From the NCBI RefSeq assembly GCF_900188485.1, contig NZ_FZPH01000004.1:347542-411541 (forward strand): a DNA stretch of 64,000 bases, read 5' to 3'. Below the pieces are notes generated by a model, which did no database searches, had not been told where the DNA came from, and saw only the letters and a program-made list of their open reading frames with translations. This DNA is from Asanoa hainanensis. Its GTDB lineage: Bacteria > Actinomycetota > Actinomycetes > Mycobacteriales > Micromonosporaceae. Positions 1-8,589 of this stretch are shown one piece after another. The position numbers were made by a program, and so were the translations under genes. Each line of letters starts with the position of its first letter. The stretch's first letter is position 1.

Positions 1-2
1 CG

Positions 3-455
3 CTGGCGAGCGAGCCGGTCGACCAGGCGCTGCAATGGATTACGGTGCTGACCACCTTCGAGGGCGCCCTGCGTGCATCGGAGCTGGTGCCGGAGCTCGA
101 GGGCAAGAAGGCCATCACCGTGCTGGCCCCGTCGGACGACGCCTTCATGGCGAAGTTCTCGCAGGACAACCTCGACGAGCTGATGATCAAAGACAAGGAC
201 ACGCTGCGTACGCTGCTCCGCGCGCACATCGTGGACCGCTCCCTGAGCCTGGCCGACCTACGCGACGCGGACTCGGTGACCACATTGGACGGTACAACGG
301 TGAAGGTCGGCGAGGCCGACAAGATGGCCCGCATCGGCGACGAGGCGACGACGGTCTGCGCCGACTACCGCATCGCCAACGGGCGCGTACACGTCATCAA
401 CCACGTCCTGGGCAACCTCCCGACAACAGCCGGCCAGGGCGACTCCGGCCACTGA
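3..455 (+). CDS. Fasciclin-domain protein, 5' end outside window
   Basis: The frame is open from the left edge and ends in TGA at 453-455, so only the C-terminal 150 residues are visible. They form most of one fasciclin (FAS1/beta-Ig-H3) domain: a helix 'ALQWITVLTTFEGAL', the core motif 'ITVLAPSDDAF', the 'LRAHIVD' segment, the 'TTLDGTTVKV' strand and the closing 'GRVHVINHVL' strand. In actinobacteria such single-domain proteins are usually secreted or lipid-anchored and are thought to mediate surface adhesion. A signal peptide would lie upstream of the window. The GTG at 45 is an internal valine, not a start. Confidence 0.85.
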   Translation: MASEPVDQALQWITVLTTFEGALRASELVPELEGKKAITVLAPSDDAFMAKFSQDNLDELMIKDKDTLRTLLRAHIVDRSLSLADLRDADSVTTLDGTTVKVGEADKMARIGDEATTVCADYRIANGRVHVINHVLGNLPTTAGQGDSGH

Positions 456-610
456 CGGTCCGTGCGGCGACGTGGGTGAGCTGATCGGCCACCCTGTGAA
501 TCCCCGCGCGGGCAAACGGCCGCCGAGAGGGGGAGGCAGCGTCGCGGGCCCGCCCAATACCGTGCAGGCTTGCCGCCCGCGGGGGGTGCTGAACGGTAGG
601 AGCCGCAACG

Positions 611-1000
611 ATGTCGTACCAGCCGCCAGGTGACTCGTACGGTCAGGGGTACCCACCGATCAGTCCCGGCCCGGTCTCGCCGCCGCCCGGTTACCCGCCG
701 CCGTACCAGGTCACCGTCGTCCAACTCCCCACGTCGGGCGCCGCGGTCGCGAGCATGGTGCTCGGCATGCTGGGCGTCCTGGTGGGCTGCTGTTCGTTCG
801 GTGTCTTGTCGGTCCTGGCCGTCGTCCTCGGCCACGTCGGGCTCCGCGACACCGCCGACGGCACGAAGAGCGGGCACGGCATGGCCGTCGCCGGGCTGAT
901 CCTCGGCTACGTACTCGTGGTGCCGATGATTCTTTTCTCGATCTGGATGGTCCTGGGTTCCGGGATGGCGGCGATCTCGTCATCCAATGTGGAGCCGTGA
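611..1000 (+). CDS. DUF4190 small membrane protein
   Basis: A 129-residue protein with an N-terminal Pro/Gly/Tyr-rich cytoplasmic stretch (residues 1-37) followed by two hydrophobic helices (about 42-70 and 92-115) separated by a short loop with the 'HVGLRDT..GTKSGHGMAVAG' pattern typical of DUF4190. The start ATG is preceded by a GGTAGGAG ribosome site 8 bases upstream. Function is unknown for the family; members are common in Actinobacteria and sit in the membrane. It converges with the gene on the minus strand, whose stop abuts this gene's stop at 1000/1001. Confidence 0.8.
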   Translation: MSYQPPGDSYGQGYPPISPGPVSPPPGYPPPYQVTVVQLPTSGAAVASMVLGMLGVLVGCCSFGVLSVLAVVLGHVGLRDTADGTKSGHGMAVAGLILGYVLVVPMILFSIWMVLGSGMAAISSSNVEP

Positions 1001-2317
1001 CTAACGCTGAGGCGACGCCACGACCGTGATGCCCAGGGCTCGCGCGAACGTGTGTGACAGGGCGATCAGGTCGTCGGCGGTGATGGTGGCGCCCGACAGG
1101 CTCGTGACGCCGCCGATGCCGTCCAGGTCGCAGTCGGTGAAGCGCGCGCCGGCGGCGTTGGCGTTGGAGAACTGCGCCCCGGTCAGGTCGCAACCGATGA
1201 ACTCGGCTCGCCGCAGGTCCGCTCCCGTGAAGTCGGCCCCCGTCAGGTTGCAGCCGGTGAGGCGCACGTGGGCGAACGTCGTGAAGCGGAAACCGGCCAG
1301 GTCCGCGCGGCAGTCCTCGAACGTCACGTCGCGCAGCGTGCCGGCGGTGCACTGGGCGCCGGTCAACCGGACGCTGGTCAGCCGCGTGCGCAGCAGCGCC
1401 GGCTTGGTCAGGCGGGCGTTGGCCCAGTCGCAGTGCGAGACCTCGCAGTCCGTGAAGCGGGGCTGGTCGAGCACCGCCGAGGCGAGGGTGGTGCGCTCGA
1501 ACCGGCACTGGTCGAACTCCACCGCGTCGGCCTCCTGGGCCGACAGGTCCAGGCCGGTGAACGACAGCCGGCGCGACAATCCCTCGTGTTCGAGGTCCGC
1601 GGTTCCTTCCGTCAACGGAGCCAGGCGGGGGTCGGCGGGAGCGTGTTGAGCTGGCACGTCGTCCACCGTAGTCAACCCCCGATCGCCTGCGGCAGCGGCC
1701 GGTACCCGGAGTCCAGCGGTCAGCGCGAGGGCGCCGAGCACCGCCAGCGAACCGTGCGCCGGCTGCTCGATCAGCCCGGCCACCTCGTCGATCAGCACGA
1801 GGTCGGCGGGCGACCAGCCAGCGACCTGGGGTGGCGACCGGCGGATCGCCGCCTGCTCCGCGTCGGACAGGATCCCGTCCGCGGCCACCGCCGGGTCGCT
1901 CAGGAACTCGGCCACCACGTCGGCCGGGTCTACGCGCGGCCACAGCCGGTCGAGGAGGTCGCGGACCGGCTGGCTCCGGCCGACCTGCCGGGCCCACGCC
2001 TCGCCGGGCACCAGCCCACGCCGCTCGGCCTGCCGCCGCACCAGGTCGACGAGCCCGGAACGCAGCCGTTCCCGCCCGGCGCCGTACCGTGGCGACTCCT
2101 GCCAGATCTCGTCCATCAGCCGGGCCTGGGCGCCTTCGGAGATCCGCCAGCGGTACGCACCGTCGGGCACCACCAGGCGCTCGGTCGGCTCGCCGAGCCG
2201 GCCGTAGAGGGCTCGCGCCAGCACGGTGGCCATCCGTGGGTCGTGCTTGACGACCGCGGCGGCGTCGTCGTCCGTTCGGGAAGCGGCTCCGAGGAGCTCG
2301 GTGAGATCGTCCAGCAT
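1001..2317 (-). CDS. Chimera: HelD-like helicase fragment plus pentapeptide repeats
   Basis: A 438-residue protein. Residues about 25-190 resemble the middle of actinobacterial HelD/HelR RNA-polymerase-associated helicases: the 'DPRMATVLARAL' segment, 'LVVPDGAYRWRIS', 'YGAGRERLR', 'LLDRLWPRVDP' and 'WSPADLVLIDEVAGLIE', the last corresponding to the HelD 'AD..LLDE' motif. No Walker A is present. Residues about 240-400 are pentapeptide repeats (for example 'CNLTGADFTGADLRRAEF'), expected to form a right-handed quadrilateral helix. I chose the ATG at 2317 because GGGGGG lies 6 bases upstream; a longer frame to 2380 would run through the promoter. It is divergent from a TetR gene with a palindrome between them. 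The HelD match is from memory of the family and could be partial. Confidence 0.7.
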   Translation of the reverse strand: MLDDLTELLGAASRTDDDAAAVVKHDPRMATVLARALYGRLGEPTERLVVPDGAYRWRISEGAQARLMDEIWQESPRYGAGRERLRSGLVDLVRRQAERRGLVPGEAWARQVGRSQPVRDLLDRLWPRVDPADVVAEFLSDPAVAADGILSDAEQAAIRRSPPQVAGWSPADLVLIDEVAGLIEQPAHGSLAVLGALALTAGLRVPAAAAGDRGLTTVDDVPAQHAPADPRLAPLTEGTADLEHEGLSRRLSFTGLDLSAQEADAVEFDQCRFERTTLASAVLDQPRFTDCEVSHCDWANARLTKPALLRTRLTSVRLTGAQCTAGTLRDVTFEDCRADLAGFRFTTFAHVRLTGCNLTGADFTGADLRRAEFIGCDLTGAQFSNANAAGARFTDCDLDGIGGVTSLSGATITADDLIALSHTFARALGITVVASPQR

Positions 2318-2384
2318 GAAGAACCCCCCGTGGCGGTCTTTACTGAGTAAATAATAAGACCCAGTAATAGATTTGCCCAAGTGA

Positions 2385-2400
2385 ACTATCGGCCGATAGT
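2385..2400. promoter_or_regulatory. TetR operator palindrome
   Basis: A perfect 16-bp palindrome, ACTATCGGCCGATAGT, lies 9 bp upstream of the TetR GTG start and 68 bp upstream of the divergent chimera gene. A second odd palindrome, TTTACTGAGTAAA, lies at 2339-2351 next to the chimera gene. The first is placed as an autoregulatory TetR operator covering the divergent promoters. Confidence 0.7.
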
Positions 2401-2409
2401 GTCGGGGCC

Positions 2410-3027
2410 GTGACCGACCAGGCGGGGCTCCGCGAACGCAAGCGGCAACGCACCCACGACGCGATCTCGACCGCGGCCGTCGATCTCTTCCTGGCCCGCG
2501 GGTTCGACGCCGTCTCGGTCGCCGACGTGGCGGCCGCGGCCGAGGTGTCCAAGCCGACGCTGTTCAAATACTTCCCGACGAAGGAAGACCTCGTGCTGCA
2601 CCGGATCGCCGACCACCTCGGCGAGGCCGGCCGGGTGGTCGCCGGCCGCGGCCCGGGAGAGAGCCCACTGGCCGCGCTGCGCCGCCACTTCCTCGACGGG
2701 CTGCGGCGCCGCGACCCGGTCACCGGTCTCAACGACCATCCGCAGGTGCTGGCGTACCACCGGATGGTCTTCGAGACCCCCAGCCTGGCCACCCGGGTGG
2801 CCAGCTTCGCCGAGGCGGACGAGGCGGCGCTGGCGGCGGCCCTCGACCCGCGCGGCGGGCTGCGAGCGCGGCTGGCCGCGGGCCAGATCATCGTCGTCCA
2901 GCGGATCCTGGCGCGCGACAACTGGCGGCGACTCGTCGACGGCTGCACGGCCGACGCGGCATACCGGCCGGCGTTGGCGGCCGCCAACCGCGGCTTCGAC
3001 CTGCTGGAGTCGGGTCTCGGGGGTTAG
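2410..3027 (+). CDS. TetR/AcrR family transcriptional regulator
   Basis: A 205-residue protein with an N-terminal TetR DNA-binding domain: 'RTHDAISTAAVDLFLARGF' helix, then the turn 'SVADVAAAAEVSKPTLFKYF' at about residues 33-53, followed by a variable ligand-binding helical domain. The GTG start at 2410 has little Shine-Dalgarno sequence and sits just after the palindrome at 2385-2400, so the message may be leaderless or very short-leadered. Its likely target is its own promoter and the divergent HelD/pentapeptide chimera. The ligand cannot be told from sequence. Confidence 0.9.
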   Translation: MTDQAGLRERKRQRTHDAISTAAVDLFLARGFDAVSVADVAAAAEVSKPTLFKYFPTKEDLVLHRIADHLGEAGRVVAGRGPGESPLAALRRHFLDGLRRRDPVTGLNDHPQVLAYHRMVFETPSLATRVASFAEADEAALAAALDPRGGLRARLAAGQIIVVQRILARDNWRRLVDGCTADAAYRPALAAANRGFDLLESGLGG

Positions 3028-3195
3028 TCCTCGGGTTCCTCAGCCTCCCGGTGGGTTCGACCCGCGTCAAGATCACGCTGTGCTCTTCACGTCGGCGTCA
3101 CCCCCGGGCATCGCCCTGGTGGTCGGGGAGCTTTCCGGCATCGGGGCTAGCCGGGCCGGCGTTCCCGTGCCTTCCAGGCGCCGCAGCGGCGGCGT

Positions 3196-3729
3196 TCACC
3201 CCCTGCCGGAGACTTCCTGCGCTTCGACTCCGCCTTGCACCGCGCGCACCTGACGAGGGGCTTTTCGAGCGGTCCGGCCCGGCGCTTCGATCGCGCGGTG
3301 CAGTTCGTCGGCCAACCGGCAGGCACGCTGGTAGGGCCGGAAGCCGCGGAGGGCAGCCTGATCTTCGATGTAGGGCCCGCTCTTGCGGATCGCCGACGAG
3401 AACGACCGGCCCATCGCGTTCAGGATCATCGACTGTTCGACGTGACCCGCGTCCCAGGCGATGGCGATGGTTTCCATCACCGCCAGCGCGTGGTGCAGGT
3501 CGCCCCGCTCCGCCTCCGTGAGCTGGTCGAACGTCTCGGGCTTCAAGTCCGGCAGGCGACGGTGCATCACCCGACGGCCGGCACGTGCAGCGGAGGCGAG
3601 GTAGCGCTCCTGCAGGTCCAGGAACATCTTCAGCCGGTCGGCCCGGGTGGTGCGGCGGAAACCCCAGACGGCCACGCACAGGCTGACGACCGGCGACAGC
3701 ACCGCCACGTAGATCGACGCGGAGCTCAT
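3196..3729 (-). CDS. Membrane-anchored helical protein, third gene of nitrilase-ATPase operon
   Basis: A 177-residue protein starting at ATG 3729 in an ATGA overlap with the preceding gene's stop. Residues about 5-24 form a single N-terminal transmembrane helix, followed by a soluble, mainly helical domain with 'RLKMFLDLQERYL' and a basic C-terminus. The layout (one TM helix then helices) resembles DUF4760-like proteins, but I do not recognise the family with confidence. Its coupling to the nitrilase/HerA gene implies a shared job; a membrane-tethered partner or effector is an inference. Confidence 0.7.
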   Translation of the reverse strand: MSSASIYVAVLSPVVSLCVAVWGFRRTTRADRLKMFLDLQERYLASAARAGRRVMHRRLPDLKPETFDQLTEAERGDLHHALAVMETIAIAWDAGHVEQSMILNAMGRSFSSAIRKSGPYIEDQAALRGFRPYQRACRLADELHRAIEAPGRTARKAPRQVRAVQGGVEAQEVSGRG

Positions 3730-4157
3730 CGGGTGCCGTACTCGCGCCTCGACCGGACGCCGTCGCCGGCCCGCTGCCGGGTCATCATGGCGGCCCGACC
3801 CGGCGCCAGCGGACTGGAATAGCGACTGCGGAGCTTGTCGACGAGCTGGAAGAGACCGGCGTGGACGGCGTCCCGGAACGTATGCGGGGTCGCCGAGTAG
3901 AGCCAGCGGAGCGCCTCCAGCGTGCCGTTGCTGCGCACCTTCTGCTCGAGCTTCTCGAGTTGGCTGTCGTCGCAGTTCTGGACGATCGCCCGTCCGATGA
4001 TGAACTCCAGGTCTTCCCGCACGGACTGTCGCTCGTCGGCGGTGAGGTCCGCCAGGCCGTGCTCCTCGAAGAAGAGCGAGTGCACCCGCAATGCCGCGTG
4101 TACCTGGGCTAGGTCGTCGACGATGGTCCGTTCCTCCGGCACGTTCGGCGTGGTCAT
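3726..4157 (-). CDS. Unknown helical protein, second gene of nitrilase-ATPase operon
   Basis: A 143-residue protein with no signal peptide or membrane segment, predicted helical throughout (for example 'QSVREDLEFIIGRAIVQN' and 'LEKLEQKVRSNGTLEAL') and ending in a basic tail. Its ATG at 4157 overlaps the stop of the 1255-residue gene by 4 bases, and its own stop overlaps the next start by 4 bases, so all three genes are translationally coupled. I do not recognise the family. It is probably an accessory subunit of the large ATPase. Confidence 0.75.
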   Translation of the reverse strand: MTTPNVPEERTIVDDLAQVHAALRVHSLFFEEHGLADLTADERQSVREDLEFIIGRAIVQNCDDSQLEKLEQKVRSNGTLEALRWLYSATPHTFRDAVHAGLFQLVDKLRSRYSSPLAPGRAAMMTRQRAGDGVRSRREYGTR

Positions 4158-7100
4158 CGCGACCCCTTCTGCTCGGCTTTCGCGAACCCGGCCCCGTCGC
4201 TGCGCGCGGCCGCCTCGTCGACGGCCCCGTCTTCATCTCGAATCATGGCATGTTCGACCGTTTTAAAGGGCTTTGTCCCATATGCGTCGCCGGGCGGCTC
4301 GGGGTCGTCCCCAGTCGGTGGGAAGAAGTCGCCGGACGCGATCCGGATGCGTCGGTCCCGGCTGACCCGCGCCCGCCTGACCTCCTCGCGGCTGAGCCAC
4401 ATCTTCTCGTCGATCATGCGAGTCTCGATTAGCCTGCGTGCCCCGGGATAACCCTTGTCCGGGCTGGCGGGTGGCATCCCTAGGCTGAGGGTGGTGCTCC
4501 GCTCGCCGAGCAGCACCTGCGCCACGGCATGGTGACGGCCCGGGTCCCGCAGCCGTTTCGGGTCGACCCCCATCTCCTTGCTCAGCAGCTTCGCGTCGCT
4601 GGGCGAAGCGCTGAAGACCACCCGGTTGGCCACGTTGCTCATCACCGCCTCGTACAGCTGTTTGGACTCACTGTTCGTGAATCGCGAATCGGTCAGCTGA
4701 TGCAGGCTCTGGTTGGCCAGAACCAGCCCGAGGCCGAACTTGCGGCCCTCCGCGATCATCGTCTCGAAGCCACACTCGGCGAAGAACTGGAACTCGTCGA
4801 CGTAGAGATAGAAGGGCTGAGGTTCGCCGCCCGCCGCGTGTCGGCGGTAGACCGCGGCGAGAATGCGCTCCTGGATGAAGTTGCCCAGGAGCGCGGCCGC
4901 CGAACGGCTCAACGCGTATTCCGGGATTTTTACCAGGAGCACGCCGCCGTCGTGGACGACCTGCTCGATGGAGACCGAGGACGGGCCGCCGGCCAGAACG
5001 TGGCCCAGCACGCCTTCGTGTGAGATCTCGCTGAACTTGGAAAGCGCTCGGGTGAGCACCTGGGAGATATCGGCTCGACTGAGCCCATCGAAGTTCAACC
5101 AGCGGTCCTGGAGGGCGACATCGGCCAGCGCGTGACTTATCCATCGTCGACTCTTATCGTTACGAAGGATGCGAACAATATCCAGGATCGTCGGTTCCTT
5201 GAGAGGGTAGCTTTCGTCGTTGATCGACTCAAGCGTGAGCCGCATAAGATCTTCGAACCGCGACCCGTACGATTCGTATGGCGACTGTCTGGTGAGCAGT
5301 TGGATGAATCTCTCCATGGCGAGAATGCGATCGTCACCCGCTTTGACGTCCAAGTCGAGGGGGTTGAGAACAGGCAGATGCGATTCGTTCTCGAAATCGA
5401 GCAGTACGACATTCTCGCGATCCGCGACATGGCCCAGCAAGAAATCGACCAGGTCACCGTGCGGGTCGATGACCGCTATCCCACGATTCTGCCGGAGATC
5501 CTCGCGAGCCATCAACTTCAGTAGATTGGTCTTGCCGGCACCGGTCTGCCCCATGATGTGCAGGTGCCGCAGCCGCGCCTCGGTGGGCAGCCGAATGTCC
5601 CGACCACCCTGCGCCCGGTCCACTGTGGTCGGTGAGGTGCCTAGGTAGACGCCATGAGCCGGGAGGTTGACCTCGGCCAGGCCGTCCATCGGCGCCGCCT
5701 CCACCGCTAGGTCGTCGCCCCGGCGCAGCAGCTCGAACGGTGGATGGAACAACCGCAGCGCCTCCGCGGGTCGCAGGCCGGTCTGGGCCGCGCCGTCGCC
5801 GGCGGCGTGGGCGCCGTCCGCCGCCACCACGTCGAACGGCTCGGCGCCGAAGATGGCCACTCCGATCGAGCTGAGGACGTGCTCGCCGAGCGCGTCGGCG
5901 GCGGAGACCAGCACGGTAACGCCGAGGTTCGCTCGCGCGCTGCGGTCCTCGGCCGCTGCCCTGCGAAGGAACGCGGCGGCCCGCCGGTCGGTCTCCGACA
6001 GGAACGACCGCAGCGCCACGTCCTCGTGGCTCGGCTCGCGCTGCGGATCCTTGGCGAGCACGCGGTGACAGGTGAGCTGGAGACTCACCGGCCCGCGCTG
6101 TAGCTGCAGATAGCCCACCACGTGGCTCCAGTCCTCGGCGCTGAACGGGGTGGCATCGTTGTGGGGGCGCAGCTCGTACTGATGAGGCAGGTTGGACGTC
6201 GGGTCGGCCGACGACGGCGAGAGCCGCCAGCCGGCCTGTAGCGCCACTTCCAGCTGGGCACCGAGCCCGTCGGCCAGATCCATCTGGTGGCCGAGGTCGT
6301 CGGACCGCGTGACCGCGAGGGCGTCCAGCGTTGGCACCAACCCGCCGCCGGTCCGCTCGGCCGTGGCCAACCGATAGATCAGGCATACCGATTCGTCATG
6401 GCTGAGTGACAGGGCGCGCAGCACGTTCAACTGCTGCGCGAATCCGGCCAACGGGTCGATCCCGTTGCGGGGTATGAGCCGACGCTTGAAGAACGTCGAA
6501 CCGGGCGCCGGCGTGGCGCCATTGTCGTCGATGTGCGTGCTCTGGACGGTGGCCCGCAGCTCCGGGCGGACGTCGGGTTCCAGCATGCCGCGCAGCCTGC
6601 GTAGGTCGTCGATGTGCGAGCCCAGCTCCGGGGGTGAGTCGGCGCGGGTCAGTGCCGGTTGCCAGATGTCCAGCAGCGCGCCCAGGACCCGGTAACGCAG
6701 CTCGCTCTCCGACTCCACCTGGCTGAGCCGGATGTGCGTCTTGAGCAGTTGGAGGCCCTCGACGTCGCGGAAGTTGCGATACCGGGAGGCCAGCGCCTCC
6801 ACCGCGGTTCGCAACAGCTCGTTGACGCTCCTCGTATCGGCGACGTGGCGCTGGACGGCGGCGAGATAGGCACCCACCACCTCCTTTGGCAGCGGCAGTT
6901 CCCAGCCTGCCAGCTCCTCCGCGATGGACGAAGCGCTCAGCTCCGCGCGGTCGCGTCCGGGTGCGCCGTAGAGCACGGCTGACCGGTGAACGATGCGGTT
7001 GTGGGTCGGCGTGGTCGAGCTCGGCGATGCCGCGTAGCCGGAGCAGTCGGCGATCACCACGCCTTCCGCGGCTGGAAGCGGCATCGTTCCTTTGTCGACG

Positions 7101-7921
7101 ATGAAGTCCAGGCCGCCCATCCGAGGTACGACGATCGCGCTCCCGCCCGCGTCAGCCCGGTTGGCGATGACGGTGATGAAATCGCGGTTCTTGGCGTAGA
7201 AGTCGTCGGCAGGCCGCGTCATCGCGGCTACGAGGGCCAGTTGCGGCGTGCCGCCGTTGTCCAACCAGGCGTAGCCGGCCTTGAGGTAGTCCATACAGAT
7301 CGCCAGGCCCACGACGTATTGTCGGCCGTGCGCGGCCAGCGTCACTTCGGCGATGCCGGAGCCCGGAACGAGGTGCTCGCCCTCGGCCCCGAACTTCTTG
7401 GTGACGACGCGACTCTGGTCGGCGTCGACGTAGACGGCGCAGTTGTTGCGCACCTCGGCCGGGTCCGTGAAACCCAACCGGCGCAGCGTTTCCAGGTCGG
7501 CCTCGTCGCGTAGTTCGCCGATGCCGGCGAAGACCGCGAGTTTCTCGCGATAGCCGATCAGTATCTCGGCGAGGTCGACCGGCACGAGGTATTCGGGGAA
7601 GACCGCCACGTCGACCCGCTCGGCGACCAGAAAGTCGAGGATTTGCTTCAGCTTCAACCGGAGGTTCTCGATGCCGTGATCCCGCGCCAGGTCGATCGTT
7701 GTCCCGGTGGCGTCGCTGAGACTCCCGTCCAGCCGCAGGTCGGCGATCGCGTGGCCGGCTGCCGACGGGCGCGTGGCGGCCCAGTCGAGCAGCGGTTCGT
7801 CGGGCGCCCAGTGCGAACCGCGCACGGTGCTCAGATTCGGCGTGTAGGAGAGCTGGACGGCGGCGAGACGAAGGACGTCCGGGCGTGGCGTCGGGCCATT
7901 CTTCGCACTTAGTTCCGCCAT
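4154..7921 (-). CDS. Nitrilase-domain / HerA-TraG-type ATPase fusion
   Basis: A 1255-residue protein. Residues about 15-320 form a carbon-nitrogen hydrolase (nitrilase) domain with all triad positions apparent: Glu110 in 'VAVFPEYLVP', Lys175/176 in 'VVTKKFGAEGEHL', and Cys209 in 'VVGLAICMDYL'. Residues 350-760 are a long region of unknown fold. Residues about 765-1175 form a HerA/VirD4-like pumping ATPase: Walker A 'GQTGAGKT' (791-798), 'VIDPHGDLVDFLL', Walker B 'FYLYVDEFQFF' (Asp1042-Glu1043) and 'LGLVLANQSLHQL'. A basic/acidic tail follows. The start has AGGAAAAGGA upstream. HerA-type ATPases drive DNA translocation or power defence complexes; the nitrilase could make or break a small amide or nitrile signal, or act as an NAD-type hydrolase. 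It is the first gene of a three-gene coupled operon. The function is inferred, the domains are seen. Confidence 0.88.
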   Translation of the reverse strand: MAELSAKNGPTPRPDVLRLAAVQLSYTPNLSTVRGSHWAPDEPLLDWAATRPSAAGHAIADLRLDGSLSDATGTTIDLARDHGIENLRLKLKQILDFLVAERVDVAVFPEYLVPVDLAEILIGYREKLAVFAGIGELRDEADLETLRRLGFTDPAEVRNNCAVYVDADQSRVVTKKFGAEGEHLVPGSGIAEVTLAAHGRQYVVGLAICMDYLKAGYAWLDNGGTPQLALVAAMTRPADDFYAKNRDFITVIANRADAGGSAIVVPRMGGLDFIVDKGTMPLPAAEGVVIADCSGYAASPSSTTPTHNRIVHRSAVLYGAPGRDRAELSASSIAEELAGWELPLPKEVVGAYLAAVQRHVADTRSVNELLRTAVEALASRYRNFRDVEGLQLLKTHIRLSQVESESELRYRVLGALLDIWQPALTRADSPPELGSHIDDLRRLRGMLEPDVRPELRATVQSTHIDDNGATPAPGSTFFKRRLIPRNGIDPLAGFAQQLNVLRALSLSHDESVCLIYRLATAERTGGGLVPTLDALAVTRSDDLGHQMDLADGLGAQLEVALQAGWRLSPSSADPTSNLPHQYELRPHNDATPFSAEDWSHVVGYLQLQRGPVSLQLTCHRVLAKDPQREPSHEDVALRSFLSETDRRAAAFLRRAAAEDRSARANLGVTVLVSAADALGEHVLSSIGVAIFGAEPFDVVAADGAHAAGDGAAQTGLRPAEALRLFHPPFELLRRGDDLAVEAAPMDGLAEVNLPAHGVYLGTSPTTVDRAQGGRDIRLPTEARLRHLHIMGQTGAGKTNLLKLMAREDLRQNRGIAVIDPHGDLVDFLLGHVADRENVVLLDFENESHLPVLNPLDLDVKAGDDRILAMERFIQLLTRQSPYESYGSRFEDLMRLTLESINDESYPLKEPTILDIVRILRNDKSRRWISHALADVALQDRWLNFDGLSRADISQVLTRALSKFSEISHEGVLGHVLAGGPSSVSIEQVVHDGGVLLVKIPEYALSRSAAALLGNFIQERILAAVYRRHAAGGEPQPFYLYVDEFQFFAECGFETMIAEGRKFGLGLVLANQSLHQLTDSRFTNSESKQLYEAVMSNVANRVVFSASPSDAKLLSKEMGVDPKRLRDPGRHHAVAQVLLGERSTTLSLGMPPASPDKGYPGARRLIETRMIDEKMWLSREEVRRARVSRDRRIRIASGDFFPPTGDDPEPPGDAYGTKPFKTVEHAMIRDEDGAVDEAAARSDGAGFAKAEQKGSR

Positions 7922-8178
7922 TGTGCGGATCCTTTTCCTAGATCTCCTGTCGGGTCAACCACGCCTGCCTAACCGGGCCGGATAAACGAAGTTACGGCTG
8001 TGTCGTCATTCCGCAGATGGGCTACTCATAAGGGAGCATTCGGACTAATGAGTATGACTATAGGGACGTGCTGGCATCATCACCATCGGGCAAATCCAGC
8101 TTGCACCGGATGAGGTACACCGTTCGTTTGAATGCCGTCACCGTGCGGATGAGCCACCCCCGCACACGCGGGAACGTG
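7922..8178. other. Intergenic region, promoter side of nitrilase-ATPase operon
   Basis: These 257 bases hold no convincing gene. The stretch 8030-8075 is noticeably AT-richer than its surroundings, so the minus-strand promoter of the operon probably lies here. No clear operator was seen. Confidence 0.4.
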
Positions 8179-8484
8179 CTAGCTCTCGTCGCGGTCGGTC
8201 GTGAACGTGCGGGCCAGCACCGCCGCGATCGCCACGCCTACCACCGCGATGCCGACCTGGATGGCGAGCACCAGCCAGTCGAAGCTGCGGCCGACGAGGT
8301 CGAAGCCGTTGCCGCTGTGTAGGTCCCAGCGGTCGGCGATCCACGTGCCGGCCACGGCCGCGCCGATCCCGATCAGCACGGTCGGGATGAGTCCGATGCG
8401 CTGACGGCCCGGCAGCAGGATGCGGGCGACGACTCCGACCACCGCGCCGAAGACGATCGCTATGAGGTAGTCCTGCGCGCCCAT
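8179..8484 (-). CDS. GlsB/YeaQ/YmgE family stress-response membrane protein
   Basis: A 101-residue protein from ATG 8484, which has a strong AGGAGGA site 7 bases upstream; the longer frame to 8574 is spurious. Three hydrophobic helices: 'YLIAIVFGAVVGVVARIL', 'IGLIPTVLIGIGAAVAGTWI' and a C-terminal one at about 68-92. The glycine-rich first two helices with 'RILLPGRQ' between them are the transglycosylase-associated (GlsB/YeaQ) signature. A roughly 25-residue insertion, 'DRWDLHSGNGFDLVGRSFDW', separates helices 2 and 3. Role: membrane protein of general stress response, molecular function unclear. Confidence 0.88.
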   Translation of the reverse strand: MGAQDYLIAIVFGAVVGVVARILLPGRQRIGLIPTVLIGIGAAVAGTWIADRWDLHSGNGFDLVGRSFDWLVLAIQVGIAVVGVAIAAVLARTFTTDRDES

Positions 8485-8547
8485 GGTGATTCCTCCTCGC
8501 GTTGTCGGGAGTGGTGTTCCCAACCACCGCGGGCGGTCAAACGTCGG

Positions 8548-8580
8548 CCGCGCGTGGCCCGGGTCGCGGGCCACGCGCGG
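8548..8580 (-). terminator. Hairpin terminator after HNH gene
   Basis: A perfect 14-bp stem (8548-8561 with 8567-8580) and a 5-base loop lies 10 bp past the HNH nuclease stop. It has no clear U-tract, as is usual in high-GC actinomycetes. Confidence 0.7.
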
Positions 8581-8589
8581 CGGCGTGAA

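Noticed and set aside
3730..4236. Frame extending the 3196-3729 gene to 346 residues
   Set aside because: It runs antisense-like through the two upstream operon genes with Arg/Pro-rich composition; the ATGA overlap at 3729 marks the real start.
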